This document shows positions 16,697 to 26,380 of a stretch of 64,000 bases of DNA, in pieces (position 1 is the stretch's first letter; each line of letters opens with the position of its first letter). The position numbers and the translations under genes were made by a program. The DNA comes from Nocardia neocaledoniensis. Lineage in GTDB: Bacteria > Actinomycetota > Actinomycetes > Mycobacteriales > Mycobacteriaceae. Where the stretch lies: positions 1-64,000 of the forward strand of contig NZ_QGTL01000001.1 in the NCBI RefSeq assembly GCF_003182135.1. Reading direction: 5' to 3'. Under the pieces are notes generated by a model. That model was not told the origin of the DNA. It saw nothing but the letters and a program-made list of their open reading frames with translations, and did no database searches.

Positions 16697-17395
16697 ATGG
16701 ATTGCAGTGGCGGGACCGGGCAGCCGGGGCGGCGCGTCCTCGTCGTGGACGACGACGTGACGATCGCGGAGTCGGTGGCGGCGCGGCTGCGGGCCGAGGG
16801 ATTCGCGGTCGACGTGGCACACGACGGTCCCGGCGCGGTCGCCGCGGCCACCGCCGGTGAACCGGACGTCGTGGTCCTCGATGTGATGCTGCCCGGGTTC
16901 GACGGGCTGGAGGTGTGCCGGCGCATCCAGGCCGAGCGGCCGGTGCCGGTGCTCATGCTCACCGCGCGCACCGACGAGACCGACCAGCTGATCGGGCTCG
17001 GGGTCGGCGCCGACGACTATCTCACCAAGCCGTTCTCGATGCGGGTCCTCGCGGCCAGGGTGCACGCGCTGCTGCGGCGCGTCGACCGGGCGGCCGAGCG
17101 CGGCGACCACACCATCGTGGTCGGCGATCTGCGGATCGATCTGGACGAACGGCGGGTCTGGCGTGGCCCCACCGAGGCCAGGCTGACCCCGCTCGAATTC
17201 GAGCTGCTGGCCCGGCTCGCGCACCGGCCGCGCGCGGTGCTGGCACGCGAGCGGCTGCTGGAGGACATCTGGGACTGGTCCGACGCGGCGGGCACCCGCG
17301 CGGTCGACAGCCACATCAAGGCGTTGCGCCGCAAGCTCGGCGCCGACCTGATCCGCACCGTGCACGGTGTCGGCTACGCCCTGGACGCGCGATGA
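16697..17395 (+). CDS. OmpR/PhoB-family response regulator
   Basis: A 232-residue regulator with a receiver domain (RRVLVVDDDVTIAES; phosphoacceptor D62 in VVLDVMLPG; K of LTKPF) and a C-terminal winged-helix DNA-binding domain (RLTPLEFELLARLAHRP; AVDSHIKALRRKLG; TVHGVGYAL). It is the first gene of a plus-strand operon with its histidine kinase, overlapping it by ATGA, followed by a DUF4153-type membrane protein that is a likely target or signalling partner. Confidence 0.95.
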   Translation: MDCSGGTGQPGRRVLVVDDDVTIAESVAARLRAEGFAVDVAHDGPGAVAAATAGEPDVVVLDVMLPGFDGLEVCRRIQAERPVPVLMLTARTDETDQLIGLGVGADDYLTKPFSMRVLAARVHALLRRVDRAAERGDHTIVVGDLRIDLDERRVWRGPTEARLTPLEFELLARLAHRPRAVLARERLLEDIWDWSDAAGTRAVDSHIKALRRKLGADLIRTVHGVGYALDAR

Positions 17396-18411
17396 GCGCC
17401 TTCCTCGACCGGGTCGCCGAGCTGATGCCGCGCCCGCTGGATCCGCTGCGGTCGATCAAGCTGAAACTGGCCGTGCTCATGGTGTGTTCGGGCGCGGTGG
17501 CCTTCGCGTACTTCTGGTTCCGGATCGGCTGGTTGCCGACGTTCACCACGCTCACCGCGATGGCGATCGCCCTGGTGACCTCGCAGTTCCTCGCCCACGG
17601 CATCACCAGGCCGCTACGCGAGATGACCGCGGCCGCGCGGCGAATGGCGCACGGCGACTACAGCTTCCGGGTGCGCGCGAGTTCCCGCGACGAGGTGGGC
17701 GAGCTGGCCCAGGCGTTCAATCAGATGGCGGCCGACCTGGCCGCGGCCGACCGCCAGCGCCGCGACCTGATCGCCAATGTCTCGCACGAACTACGCACGC
17801 CGGTGACGGCGCTGCACGCGGTGCTGGAGAACATCGTCGACGGTGTGAGCGAACCGGACCCGGCGACGCTGCGGACCGCGCTGGCCCAGACCGAACGCCT
17901 CGGTCTGCTGGTCTCGGAGCTGCTCGACCTGTCCAGCATCGAGGCGGGCGCGTTCACCCTCGACCGCGAAAAGGTCCCGCTCGCACCGCTGTTGGCGGAG
18001 GTGATCGCCGAGGCCGAGGTGATGACGGCGGCGCTCGGCCGCGGCGTCCGCTTCACCACCGTGATCGAACCGCCCGACGCGACCGTCGACGCCGACCGCG
18101 CCCGCCTGCACCAGGTGCTGTTCAACCTGCTCGACAATGCCGCCAGGCACGGCCCGGCCGGCGGCGAGGTCCGCGTGTACGCCGCGGCCGCACCGGACGG
18201 CACCGTGCTCGAGATCGCCGACGACGGGCCCGGCATCCCGGAGGCCGACCGCGCCACCGTGTTCGACCGCTTCACCCGCGGCGGCCGCACCGACGGCGGC
18301 GGCACCGGACTGGGCCTGGCCATCGCCCGCTGGGTCATCGACCTGCACGGCGGCACCATCGCCGTCGCCGACCCCGGCTCCCGCATCCGCCTCGTCCTCC
18401 CCACAACCTGA
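17392..18411 (+). CDS. Sensor histidine kinase with almost no extracytoplasmic domain
   Basis: A 339-residue kinase. Two hydrophobic helices (about 25-45 and 50-70) are separated only by a few residues around FRIGWLPTF, so there is no room for an external sensor domain. This suggests intramembrane sensing or sensing through a partner protein. A HAMP domain (ITRPLREMTAAARRMAHGDY) follows, then the H-box NVSHELRTPV with H132, N-box LFNLLDNAARHGP, and G-boxes EIADDGPGIPE and GGGTGLGLAIA. It is translationally coupled to the response regulator. The large membrane protein encoded 70 bases downstream could be its sensing partner. Confidence 0.93.
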   Translation: MSAFLDRVAELMPRPLDPLRSIKLKLAVLMVCSGAVAFAYFWFRIGWLPTFTTLTAMAIALVTSQFLAHGITRPLREMTAAARRMAHGDYSFRVRASSRDEVGELAQAFNQMAADLAAADRQRRDLIANVSHELRTPVTALHAVLENIVDGVSEPDPATLRTALAQTERLGLLVSELLDLSSIEAGAFTLDREKVPLAPLLAEVIAEAEVMTAALGRGVRFTTVIEPPDATVDADRARLHQVLFNLLDNAARHGPAGGEVRVYAAAAPDGTVLEIADDGPGIPEADRATVFDRFTRGGRTDGGGTGLGLAIARWVIDLHGGTIAVADPGSRIRLVLPTT

Positions 18412-18481
18412 CCCATCCCACCCATCACCTCCCGGACCCCCAGGGTCCCGGGACGATCCCGCACACCTTCCGGAGGGGAAC

Positions 18482-21004
18482 ATGACCGACCAGACCACCC
18501 CGGCGCCCCAACCGCCGATACCCGAAGACACTCCGACGCCGGACACCGGTGCAGCCACCGGAACCCCGGCATCGAAGATCGCCACTCCGGCATCCGGCAG
18601 CACTGCCGGAATTCCGCTGTCCCCCAGCGGCTCCACCGCCGAAACGCCTCCCGGCAGCACCCGAACTCCGGCTCCCGGCACAGGCACCACCGCGCAGCGG
18701 GACACCGTCACCTCGGACCCGAAGACGACGGGCACCGCTGAATCTGCTGCGACACAAGGAAATACTTCCGTATCGCCGTGGTCAGCGGGTTGGCAGCCGC
18801 CCACTCCCCCGCCGCCGAGACCGATCTCGCCTCCCGCCATTCTTCGCGTGGTCCCGCGCTGGCAACGGGTGGCCCACCCACCCCGCGCACTCCCCGCCGC
18901 CGCACTGGCCGGAATCGTCAGCGCGACAGTGATTCCGATCGATCGCCCCGGCTTCGGCTGGCTGCTCGCGGGCACCGTCGTCGCCGGCACCCTCTACGCG
19001 GTGGATCACCACGCCCGCACTCGTCCCGCCGTGCCGACGGCGACCGCGCCGGCGGACGGTGAGCCGACGACGGCCGCCCCGGCTGTCCCCGGCCCGCTCA
19101 CCGGCGGTTCGGCTCCGGGGGCCGACGGCGAGCCCAGCGCACGTACCGCGGCACCCGCCGCCGACGCGGCACCCGGGCCGCGAGAGGGGCTCGTTCCCAG
19201 CACGCAGGCCGGCATCGCCCCGAGCGCCCAGCCGTCCACCACGAGCGGAAGCTCCGTCACAACGCCCGCGCCTGCCGCCGACGCGACGACAGGGCACCGG
19301 GCCGACGCTGTGTCGCCCGATCGGGCGCAGGCCGATCCCGCTGCGGCGCCATCACTTCCCGCCGAGGCGGGCGTCGCCGCCGTGCGACAGGGAGCGTCGA
19401 GCACCGGGGCCACCGGAACCGGCGCGGCCGACGATGCCCCGGCAGCTCGTGGGTCCACGCCGCCCAGCACGGCATCCTCGACGGACATGCCTGCCCGGAC
19501 CGGTGGGTCCTCGACGGAGGACCCGAACGGACGAACGATCGCGGCTGCGCCGGCCCCGACATCCACGAATACTCCACTCCCAGAATGCGATCCGCGAGCC
19601 CCCGCCGACCGCGGCGGCGCGGCGGCGCGGCCGAGCCCGGCGGCGACGCACACCCCACCTCCAAGCAGCGCCGATCCGCAAGACACAGGAGAACGCCGCG
19701 GCGCGGGAGGGGTGCCGAGCCTGGCTTCGGGGAACACTCCGCCGACCCGCAGCGACGATCCGCAGCACCCGGTGGGGCACCGCAGCACGCGGCTGCCGGG
19801 GTCGGCGCGGGTGTGGTGGGCCGCGGCGGCGCTGGTGCTGCTCGGGGTCGGGACCGTGCGGGCGGCCGGGTGGTTGTTCGCGCTGTGCGTGGTGGCCGCG
19901 TGTGTCGCGGGGTCGCTGGCGGTGCTGGGGCGCAGGACGCGATGGGGTGTCGTGCACGACATGGTCGCGGTGCCGTTGGCGACGCTGGACGCGCTGCCGT
20001 GGGCGTGGTCGGGGTTGCGGGAGGCGCGGCCGAAGGGTGCGTCGAGCGTGCGGCGGTACGGAGTGTCGGTCGCGGCGACGGTGGCGTTGCTCGTGGTGTT
20101 CGTGCCGTTGCTCGGCGGGGCGGACGCGACCTTCGCGGACCTGCTGAGCGGCCTGGTGCCCGCGGTCGACGGCGCGTCGGCCTGGCACTGGATCCTGCTG
20201 TTCGGCGTGGTCGGGATCGGCGCCCTGGCGGCGCTGTACCTGCTGGCCGGGCCGCCCGCGGCCGCCGAGGAGGGCAGCAGGCCCGCGCGGCAGTGGTCGC
20301 GCAGCGAGTGGGTGCTGCCGGTGAGCGCGCTGACGGTGCTGTTCGGCGTGTTCGTCGGCGCCCAGTTCGTGGCGCTGTTCGGCGGCGACGACTACGTGCA
20401 GCGGACCGCCGGGCTGACCTACGCCGAGTACGCGCGCAGCGGGTTCTGGCAGCTGTCGGCGGTGAGCATCCTGACGCTGGCGGTGATCCTGGCGGTCCTG
20501 CACTGGTCGGAACAGGACTCCGCGGCCGACCGGCGCTGGCTGCGGGTGCTGCTCACCGCGGTGAGCGTGCTGTCGCTGGTGATCGTCGGGTCGGCGCTGG
20601 CCCGCATGTGGACCTATCAGCAGGCGTACGGGTTCACCGTGCTGCGCGTGCTGGTGGGCGTGTGCGAGCTGTGGGTGGGCCTGGTGTACCTGCTGGTGCT
20701 GGTGGCCGTCGCGCTGCTGCGCTGGACCTGGGTGTCGCGTGCCGCGGTGGGGACGGCACTGGGCACCTTGATCGCGCTGGCGGTGCTGAATCCGGAACAC
20801 CTTGTCGCCGAACGCAACATCGATCGGTGGGAGCAGGGCAAGCGGCTCGACACCGGCTATCTGAGCACCCTGTCCCCGGACATCGTCCCCGCCCTGACAC
20901 GCCTGCCCGAGTCGCTGCGCACCCAGATCGAGGACCCGATCCTGGCCGACCTGGACGAGGACTCCTGGTGGTCGTGGAACTGGTCGCGGGAATCGGCCCG
21001 CTGA
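18482..21004 (+). CDS. DUF4153/DUF4173-type polytopic membrane protein with a long disordered insert
   Basis: An 840-residue protein in three parts. First comes a low-complexity Pro/Thr/Ala-rich N-terminus of about 135 residues with one or two hydrophobic segments after it (LPAAALAGIVSATVIPI, WLLAGTVVAGTLYAV). Next is a Pro/Ala/Ser/Thr-rich, apparently unstructured stretch from about residue 185 to 440. The third part is the membrane core: about nine hydrophobic helices, the motif WVLPVSALTVLFGVFVGAQF and the family-like TAGLTYAEYARSGFWQL. The last motif is characteristic of DUF4173 proteins, whose function is unknown. Family members are usually near 500 residues, so the disordered insert is unusual. 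ATG 18482 follows GGAGGGGAA. It is probably cotranscribed with the two-component genes. Confidence 0.82.
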   Translation: MTDQTTPAPQPPIPEDTPTPDTGAATGTPASKIATPASGSTAGIPLSPSGSTAETPPGSTRTPAPGTGTTAQRDTVTSDPKTTGTAESAATQGNTSVSPWSAGWQPPTPPPPRPISPPAILRVVPRWQRVAHPPRALPAAALAGIVSATVIPIDRPGFGWLLAGTVVAGTLYAVDHHARTRPAVPTATAPADGEPTTAAPAVPGPLTGGSAPGADGEPSARTAAPAADAAPGPREGLVPSTQAGIAPSAQPSTTSGSSVTTPAPAADATTGHRADAVSPDRAQADPAAAPSLPAEAGVAAVRQGASSTGATGTGAADDAPAARGSTPPSTASSTDMPARTGGSSTEDPNGRTIAAAPAPTSTNTPLPECDPRAPADRGGAAARPSPAATHTPPPSSADPQDTGERRGAGGVPSLASGNTPPTRSDDPQHPVGHRSTRLPGSARVWWAAAALVLLGVGTVRAAGWLFALCVVAACVAGSLAVLGRRTRWGVVHDMVAVPLATLDALPWAWSGLREARPKGASSVRRYGVSVAATVALLVVFVPLLGGADATFADLLSGLVPAVDGASAWHWILLFGVVGIGALAALYLLAGPPAAAEEGSRPARQWSRSEWVLPVSALTVLFGVFVGAQFVALFGGDDYVQRTAGLTYAEYARSGFWQLSAVSILTLAVILAVLHWSEQDSAADRRWLRVLLTAVSVLSLVIVGSALARMWTYQQAYGFTVLRVLVGVCELWVGLVYLLVLVAVALLRWTWVSRAAVGTALGTLIALAVLNPEHLVAERNIDRWEQGKRLDTGYLSTLSPDIVPALTRLPESLRTQIEDPILADLDEDSWWSWNWSRESAR

Positions 21005-21005
21005 C

Positions 21006-23018
21006 CTACGCCGGGGTGCCGCGGGACAGTCCGCTGGCCCGCAGCACCCGGCGGCCGATGGCGGCCCGGATCGACTCCTCGGTGCCGATGACGCGCACGT
21101 GCGAGCGGGCGCGGGTGATCGCGGTGTAGAGCAGTTCCCTTGTCAGCAAGGTGGATTCGGGTTCGGGCAGCACCACCGAGACGGTGTCGTACTGGCTGCC
21201 CTGACTGCGGTGGATGGTCATCGCGAACACGGTGACCACGGCCGGGAACTGGGTGGGGTGCACCAGATACGGCTCGCTGCCGCGTTGCAGCGCCGCGCGC
21301 AACGACCCGTCGGGGCGGCGCACGATGACGCCGGTGTCGCCGTTGTAGATGCGCGCCTCGTGATCGTTGGCGGTCACCAGCAGCGGCTGTCCGGGATACC
21401 AGACCGATTGCGGCCCTTCCGGTCCCGCGCCCGCGGCGGCGGCCCACTCCCCCGCCATCCGGTCCCAGCGTTCCACGCCGAACGGCCCCTGGCGGTGCGC
21501 GCAGAGCAGGCGGTGCGACTCCAGCGCGGTGAGCGCGCCGACGGCGTCGCCGGCCTCGGCGGCGGCCGTCACCGCGCGCGCCGCCACCGTGACATCGGCG
21601 CGGACCGCCGCCACGTCCTCGGGTCCGCACAGCGAGACATCTTCGCCCCCGGCGCGCAGAATCGCCAGGGCGGCGTCGGCGTCGCCCGCGCGGACGGCGA
21701 CGGCGACGTCGGCGATCCGTCCGCCGAAGCGCCTGCCCCGGGTCAACCGCACGATCCCGCCGCCGAGCCTGCGCCGCTCCACCGGCGACAGCGCCGACGA
21801 AACATCCTGTGCCCCAGCCCCCTCCGTGGACGCGTCGGACACGGCGTGCACAGGCGCGAGCTCGTCCGGCTCGCCGCGCGAAGCCGCCGTCGCGCCCCCG
21901 ACCTCGGGCGTCACGCCGTCCACCCGCGCCCCCAGCGCCGGATCCGCGTCGAGCAACTTCCGCAGGGCCGGATTCGGGGACGCGGTGACGGGTCCGGCGA
22001 CCAGATCGGCCAGGACCGCGCCGGCGTCGACGGAGGCGAGCTGATCCGGGTCGCCGACGAGGACCAGCCGGGTGTCGGGCCGCAGCGCCGAGAACAGGTG
22101 GCTCATCATCGTCAGCGACACCATCGAGGTCTCGTCGACGACCACCACGTCGTAGGGCAGCCGATTGTGTTCGTGGTGCCGGAATCTGGTGGTGCGGCCG
22201 CGCTGCCAGCCCAGCAGCCGGTGCAGGGTGGCCGCGGTCAGCTCGGGCAGGCCCAGTTCGGCGGCCTGTTCGCGCACGGCCTCCTGCAACCGCGCGGCGG
22301 CCTTGCCGGTCGGCGCGGCCAGGGCGATACGCAGGGCGGGCAGTTTCGGGGTGGCCCGGCGGTGGGCGGTGAGCAGGGCGAGGATGCGCGCGATGGTGTG
22401 CGTCTTGCCGGTGCCGGGGCCGCCGGCGACGACGGTGGTCCAGTGCGTGGCGGCGAGCGCGGCCGCGAGCCGCTGCCGGTCGGGACCGTCGCCGTGCGGA
22501 TCGGTGAAGAGGCGATCCAGCTCCGCGCGCACGAGCGCGGTATCGATCACCGGGTGATCGGCGCTGCGTTCGGTGAGCACGCGCCGCAGCGTCTGTTCCT
22601 GCTGGTAGTACCGGTCCAGGTAGAGCAGCGCGCCACCGTCGGCGTCGGCTTCGACCAGGCGCAGCGGGCACAGCGGCCCGGCGGGCCCGCCACAGATCAG
22701 CGGACTGCGCCGCAGGGCCGCGAGCACGCGATCGACGTCGGGCCACGGCAGCGTCGCGGGGTCGATACCCGGTGCCGCGCCGCGGCTTTCGTCGGCGTCG
22801 ATGCCGATCTCGCGCATCCGCGCCAGCTCGAGACACACCGACCCGGAGCGCACCGCGCGCACGGCGAGCGCCGCCGCGAACAGCACGTCCTCGCTGTCCT
22901 CGCGGCCCATCCGCCCCAGCCGCACCGCGACGTGCACGTCGGCGGCCGAGAGCACGCCCGCTTCGTTGAACACGCGCAGCAGCCCCGTGCCGCGCTGCGC
23001 CACCTGGATCGAGGTCAT
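21006..23018 (-). CDS. recD: Exodeoxyribonuclease V alpha subunit RecD
   Basis: A 670-residue fast 5'-3' helicase subunit of RecBCD, which processes double-strand DNA ends. The Walker A motif GGPGTGKTH (K205), VVVDETSM, LVLVGDPDQLASV, and the C-terminal motifs FAMTIHRSQGSQYD and LLYTAITRAR are all intact. Between motif III and the next helicase block it carries a low-complexity insert of about 60 residues (around TPEVGGATAASRGEPDELAP). ATG 23018 overlaps the stop of recB as ATGA, so the subunits are made together. It is last in the recC-recB-recD operon. Confidence 0.95.
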   Translation of the reverse strand: MTSIQVAQRGTGLLRVFNEAGVLSAADVHVAVRLGRMGREDSEDVLFAAALAVRAVRSGSVCLELARMREIGIDADESRGAAPGIDPATLPWPDVDRVLAALRRSPLICGGPAGPLCPLRLVEADADGGALLYLDRYYQQEQTLRRVLTERSADHPVIDTALVRAELDRLFTDPHGDGPDRQRLAAALAATHWTTVVAGGPGTGKTHTIARILALLTAHRRATPKLPALRIALAAPTGKAAARLQEAVREQAAELGLPELTAATLHRLLGWQRGRTTRFRHHEHNRLPYDVVVVDETSMVSLTMMSHLFSALRPDTRLVLVGDPDQLASVDAGAVLADLVAGPVTASPNPALRKLLDADPALGARVDGVTPEVGGATAASRGEPDELAPVHAVSDASTEGAGAQDVSSALSPVERRRLGGGIVRLTRGRRFGGRIADVAVAVRAGDADAALAILRAGGEDVSLCGPEDVAAVRADVTVAARAVTAAAEAGDAVGALTALESHRLLCAHRQGPFGVERWDRMAGEWAAAAGAGPEGPQSVWYPGQPLLVTANDHEARIYNGDTGVIVRRPDGSLRAALQRGSEPYLVHPTQFPAVVTVFAMTIHRSQGSQYDTVSVVLPEPESTLLTRELLYTAITRARSHVRVIGTEESIRAAIGRRVLRASGLSRGTPA

Positions 23019-26000
23019 CGCGCGCCTCCCGCGAGCAGATCCGACAGCGCGACAACGAGTTCGGCGGGCGGATACCAGTCGAAGACGCCGTGTCCAGGCG
23101 GGGTCGCCGGCCCGATCATGCCGCGCACGAACAGATAGCGCGCGCCGCCGAGGTGCCGCGCCGGATCGTAGCCGGGCACCCGCCAGCGCAGATAGCGGTG
23201 CAGCGCGACGGCGTACAGCAGGGCCTGGAGGGGGTAGTGCGAGCGGATCATCTCGGTGACCATGTGCTCGCGGCGGTAGTGCTCGACGGTGAGATCGCCG
23301 GTGCCGAGGCGGTTCGTCTTGTAGTCCACGATCAGGTAGCGGTGGCCACCCGTCGCCTCGGGGACCCGGAGCACGGCGTCGATGCTGCCGGTGAGGTAGC
23401 CGCGCAGGACCGTGTCGGGCAGGGCCGCAAGATGATCGGCGTAGCCGGCCAGCGGGTCGTCGGCGGGCAGATGCTCGCGCAGCAGCGCGGCGACCGCGTG
23501 CATGGTCGCCGGCCGCGCGGTCGGGGTGTCGCCGCCACCCAGCGGCAGCTCGAATTCCAGCTCGCACAGCCGATCCCGCGTGGGGATGGTGGCCAGGGAC
23601 CCGAAATCGGCAGGCGTGCGCAGGACTTCGAGCAGGGCGGCCGACAGCACGTCGACCTCGAGTTCGGTCATGGTGTGTTCGACGGCGGCCAGGCAGCGGG
23701 CGTGCACCTCGGCGGCGAGGTCGGGCGCCGAGGTGTCGACGGTTTCGAGCACGCCGTGCACGAGGGTGCCGAATTCGGCGCCGTAGGGCAGGGCGTTCAT
23801 GAGCGAGGGCGCGGCCGAGCCGCCGGCCGGGGCGTCCAGTGGCGGCTCGGCGGCCTCGTCGTCGGGGCCGGGCCCGTCCTCGGGTTCCTCCTCGGTCACG
23901 CCCGCGCTGTCGTGGGCACCCGCGGTGAGCGCGGAGTAAGAGGTGCGCCGCCACTGCTGGTCGAGCGTCCGCGTGAAGTCGGCCGCGGCCAGCTCACCGG
24001 TGGGGAGTTCGGCGCGCACCCGCCGGGGCGCCACGTCGTCGGGACGGTCGACGGCGGTCACCGAGATCACCTCGGCGGCGGGTGCGGCCCATTCGGTGAT
24101 CCGTTGTACCGCCGCGGTGTCCGCCGGAATCTCCGCGCGGCGCGGGACCTGCGCCGAGCCCGGCCGACGGCCCAGCATCATCCGGTGCAGCGGGGCCGCG
24201 CCGGTGGTGACCGCGGGCGCCCACCAGGTGACGACCTGGCACATGGCTCGCGTCAGCGCGACATACAGCAGCCGCAACTCCTCGCCCGATTCCTCGGCCT
24301 CGCAACGCAATTGGCGCTCGCCGTAGCCGGGCGCCTCCTTGCCGCCGATGTCGAGCACGCGGGTGCCGTTGTCGTCGTGGAACAGCAGCGTGGCCGGATA
24401 GGGGTTCTTGGCGCTGTCCCACGCGAAAGGCACGTAGACGATCGGGAATTCGAGCCCCTTGCTGGCGTGCACGGTCGCGATCTGCACGGCCGCCGCGTCG
24501 CGGTCCAGGCGTCTGCTGCGGCCGCTCACACTGCCCGCCTCGGGGTCGCGGACGCGGTCGGCCAGCCAGCGGGTCAGCGCGGTGAGCCCCAGCCCCTCGG
24601 CGAGGGCGACCTCGTCGAGCAGCTGGGCGAGGTGGCGCAGGTCGGTGAGTTCGCGTTCGCCGTTCTCCACCGCGAGCAGCCGGGGCGCGAGATCGGTCTC
24701 GGTGGCGAGCTTGTCGAACACCGCCGCGAACCCGGCGCGCCCGAACAGCCGCGCCGCCTCGCGCAGCTGGGTGGACACCCTGCCGACGAGATCGGCACCG
24801 CCCGCGTCGATCTCGGCGACGGTCACGCCGAGGATCGGGGTGCACGCGGCCAGCCGCACCCGGTCACCACGATGCGGCTGTTCGAGCGCCCGCAGCACCC
24901 ACAGCCAGTCGGTGGCGGCGGCCGTGGCGAACACGCTGGTGCCGCCTGCCAGCACCGAGGCCACGCCCACCCGGTCGAGGGCGGCGCGCACGACGTCGAT
25001 CTGGGTGCGGGTACGCACCAGCACGGCGATGTCGCCGGGCCCGATCGGCCTGCGGACCCGGCCGTCGCCCGCCTCGGCGAGCGAATGATCCGCGCCGCGT
25101 TCGGGTTTGGCGTCGATGGTGGCCCCGGATTCGAGCAGGGTGACGATGTCGGCCGCGAGGTCGTCGGCCACCTTGGCCCGCTGCCTGCCCACCGAGGGGA
25201 ATCCCGATCGGTTCCGCGGCCCGGCCCCCGTGCGCGGCAGGACCCGCACCCGCAGCGGCGTGATCACGGCCGGGTCGCCGTGCAGGCGGGTGTCCGGCCG
25301 GGTCGGGGTCACCGGGTACACGCTGATCTCGGGATGCCCCAGTTCCGCGCCGCCGCACAGATGATCGAGCGCGCGCAGCAGACCCGCGTCACTGCGCCAG
25401 TTCCGCGTCAGCTCGCTGCGCCGCTGGGCGTGCGCGACCGCGTCGAGGTAGCTGAGGACCTCGGCGCCGCGGAAGGCGTAGATGGCCTGCTTCGGGTCGC
25501 CGACCAGCACCAGGGTGGCGTGTTCGTGGAAGGCCAGGCGCAGGATGTCCCACTGCAGCGGATCGGTGTCCTGGAACTCGTCGACCAGGGCGACGCGGTA
25601 GCGCTGCCGGATCCGCGCGCACGCCCGCGGCCCGTGCTCCGGGTCGGCGAGCACGTCGTGCAGCAGCACCAGCAGATCGTCGAAATCGCGCAGTCCCGCA
25701 CGGCGTTTGCGGCGTTCGGTCTCCGCGCGGACCGCGGTCGCGAAGGCCACCCGCTCGCCCGCGGCGCCGTCGGTGCGCGGGGCCAGCTCGGCGTGCCGGT
25801 CGTGCACGGCGGCCAGGGCGAGGGTGTGCGCCTCGCGCAGGGTGAACGGGGCGCGGTCGCGGGCGTAGCGGGCCAGGTACAGGTCGTCGGCGACGGTGGC
25901 GACGAGCTCGTCGACCGACTCCACCAGCCGGGCGCCCGGATCGTGTTCGCCCGCGAGCCCGAGTTCGTCGAGCATCCGCTGGCAGAACGAGTGCGTGGTG

Positions 26001-26380
26001 GCGATGGTGCCCGCGTCGAAATCGGCCAGTGCCGTGAGCAATCGGTGCCGGCGCAGCCGCAGCGTCGCGGGATCGGTGTCGGCCAGCGCGCGCACCAGCT
26101 CGTCGGGATGGGCGCGCGCGAGGGCCTGGTCGGCCAGCGCGGTCGCGACGGTGACGAACCGGTCCCTGGTGCGTTCCCGCAGTTCCTGGGTGGCGGCGCG
26201 GCTGAAGGTCACCAGCAGCAGTTCGGTGACGGCGATGCCCGCTTCGGCCACGTAGCGCACGGCGAGGCCGACGATGGCGTGGGTCTTGCCGGTGCCCGCG
26301 CTCGCCTCGAGCACGGTCGTGCCCTCGGGCAGCGGCCCCGCGGCGTCGAAGGCGGCGGGCGCCGTCACGGTCCCGGTCAC
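23015..26380 (-). CDS. recB: Exodeoxyribonuclease V beta subunit RecB
   Basis: A 1121-residue UvrD-type 3'-5' helicase fused to the nuclease domain of RecBCD. Walker A is EASAGTGKTHA (K32). VDEFQDTDPLQW and TVHASKGLEFPIVYV mark the helicase core. The nuclease active site is intact, with D1001 in SIDAVLR and D1019-Y-K1021. The start is GTG 26380, which overlaps the recC stop as GTGA. The longer open frame to 27172 is a shadow over recC. An acidic linker (EEEPEDGPGPDDEAAEPP) precedes the nuclease domain. Confidence 0.95.
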   Translation of the reverse strand: MTGTVTAPAAFDAAGPLPEGTTVLEASAGTGKTHAIVGLAVRYVAEAGIAVTELLLVTFSRAATQELRERTRDRFVTVATALADQALARAHPDELVRALADTDPATLRLRRHRLLTALADFDAGTIATTHSFCQRMLDELGLAGEHDPGARLVESVDELVATVADDLYLARYARDRAPFTLREAHTLALAAVHDRHAELAPRTDGAAGERVAFATAVRAETERRKRRAGLRDFDDLLVLLHDVLADPEHGPRACARIRQRYRVALVDEFQDTDPLQWDILRLAFHEHATLVLVGDPKQAIYAFRGAEVLSYLDAVAHAQRRSELTRNWRSDAGLLRALDHLCGGAELGHPEISVYPVTPTRPDTRLHGDPAVITPLRVRVLPRTGAGPRNRSGFPSVGRQRAKVADDLAADIVTLLESGATIDAKPERGADHSLAEAGDGRVRRPIGPGDIAVLVRTRTQIDVVRAALDRVGVASVLAGGTSVFATAAATDWLWVLRALEQPHRGDRVRLAACTPILGVTVAEIDAGGADLVGRVSTQLREAARLFGRAGFAAVFDKLATETDLAPRLLAVENGERELTDLRHLAQLLDEVALAEGLGLTALTRWLADRVRDPEAGSVSGRSRRLDRDAAAVQIATVHASKGLEFPIVYVPFAWDSAKNPYPATLLFHDDNGTRVLDIGGKEAPGYGERQLRCEAEESGEELRLLYVALTRAMCQVVTWWAPAVTTGAAPLHRMMLGRRPGSAQVPRRAEIPADTAAVQRITEWAAPAAEVISVTAVDRPDDVAPRRVRAELPTGELAAADFTRTLDQQWRRTSYSALTAGAHDSAGVTEEEPEDGPGPDDEAAEPPLDAPAGGSAAPSLMNALPYGAEFGTLVHGVLETVDTSAPDLAAEVHARCLAAVEHTMTELEVDVLSAALLEVLRTPADFGSLATIPTRDRLCELEFELPLGGGDTPTARPATMHAVAALLREHLPADDPLAGYADHLAALPDTVLRGYLTGSIDAVLRVPEATGGHRYLIVDYKTNRLGTGDLTVEHYRREHMVTEMIRSHYPLQALLYAVALHRYLRWRVPGYDPARHLGGARYLFVRGMIGPATPPGHGVFDWYPPAELVVALSDLLAGGAR

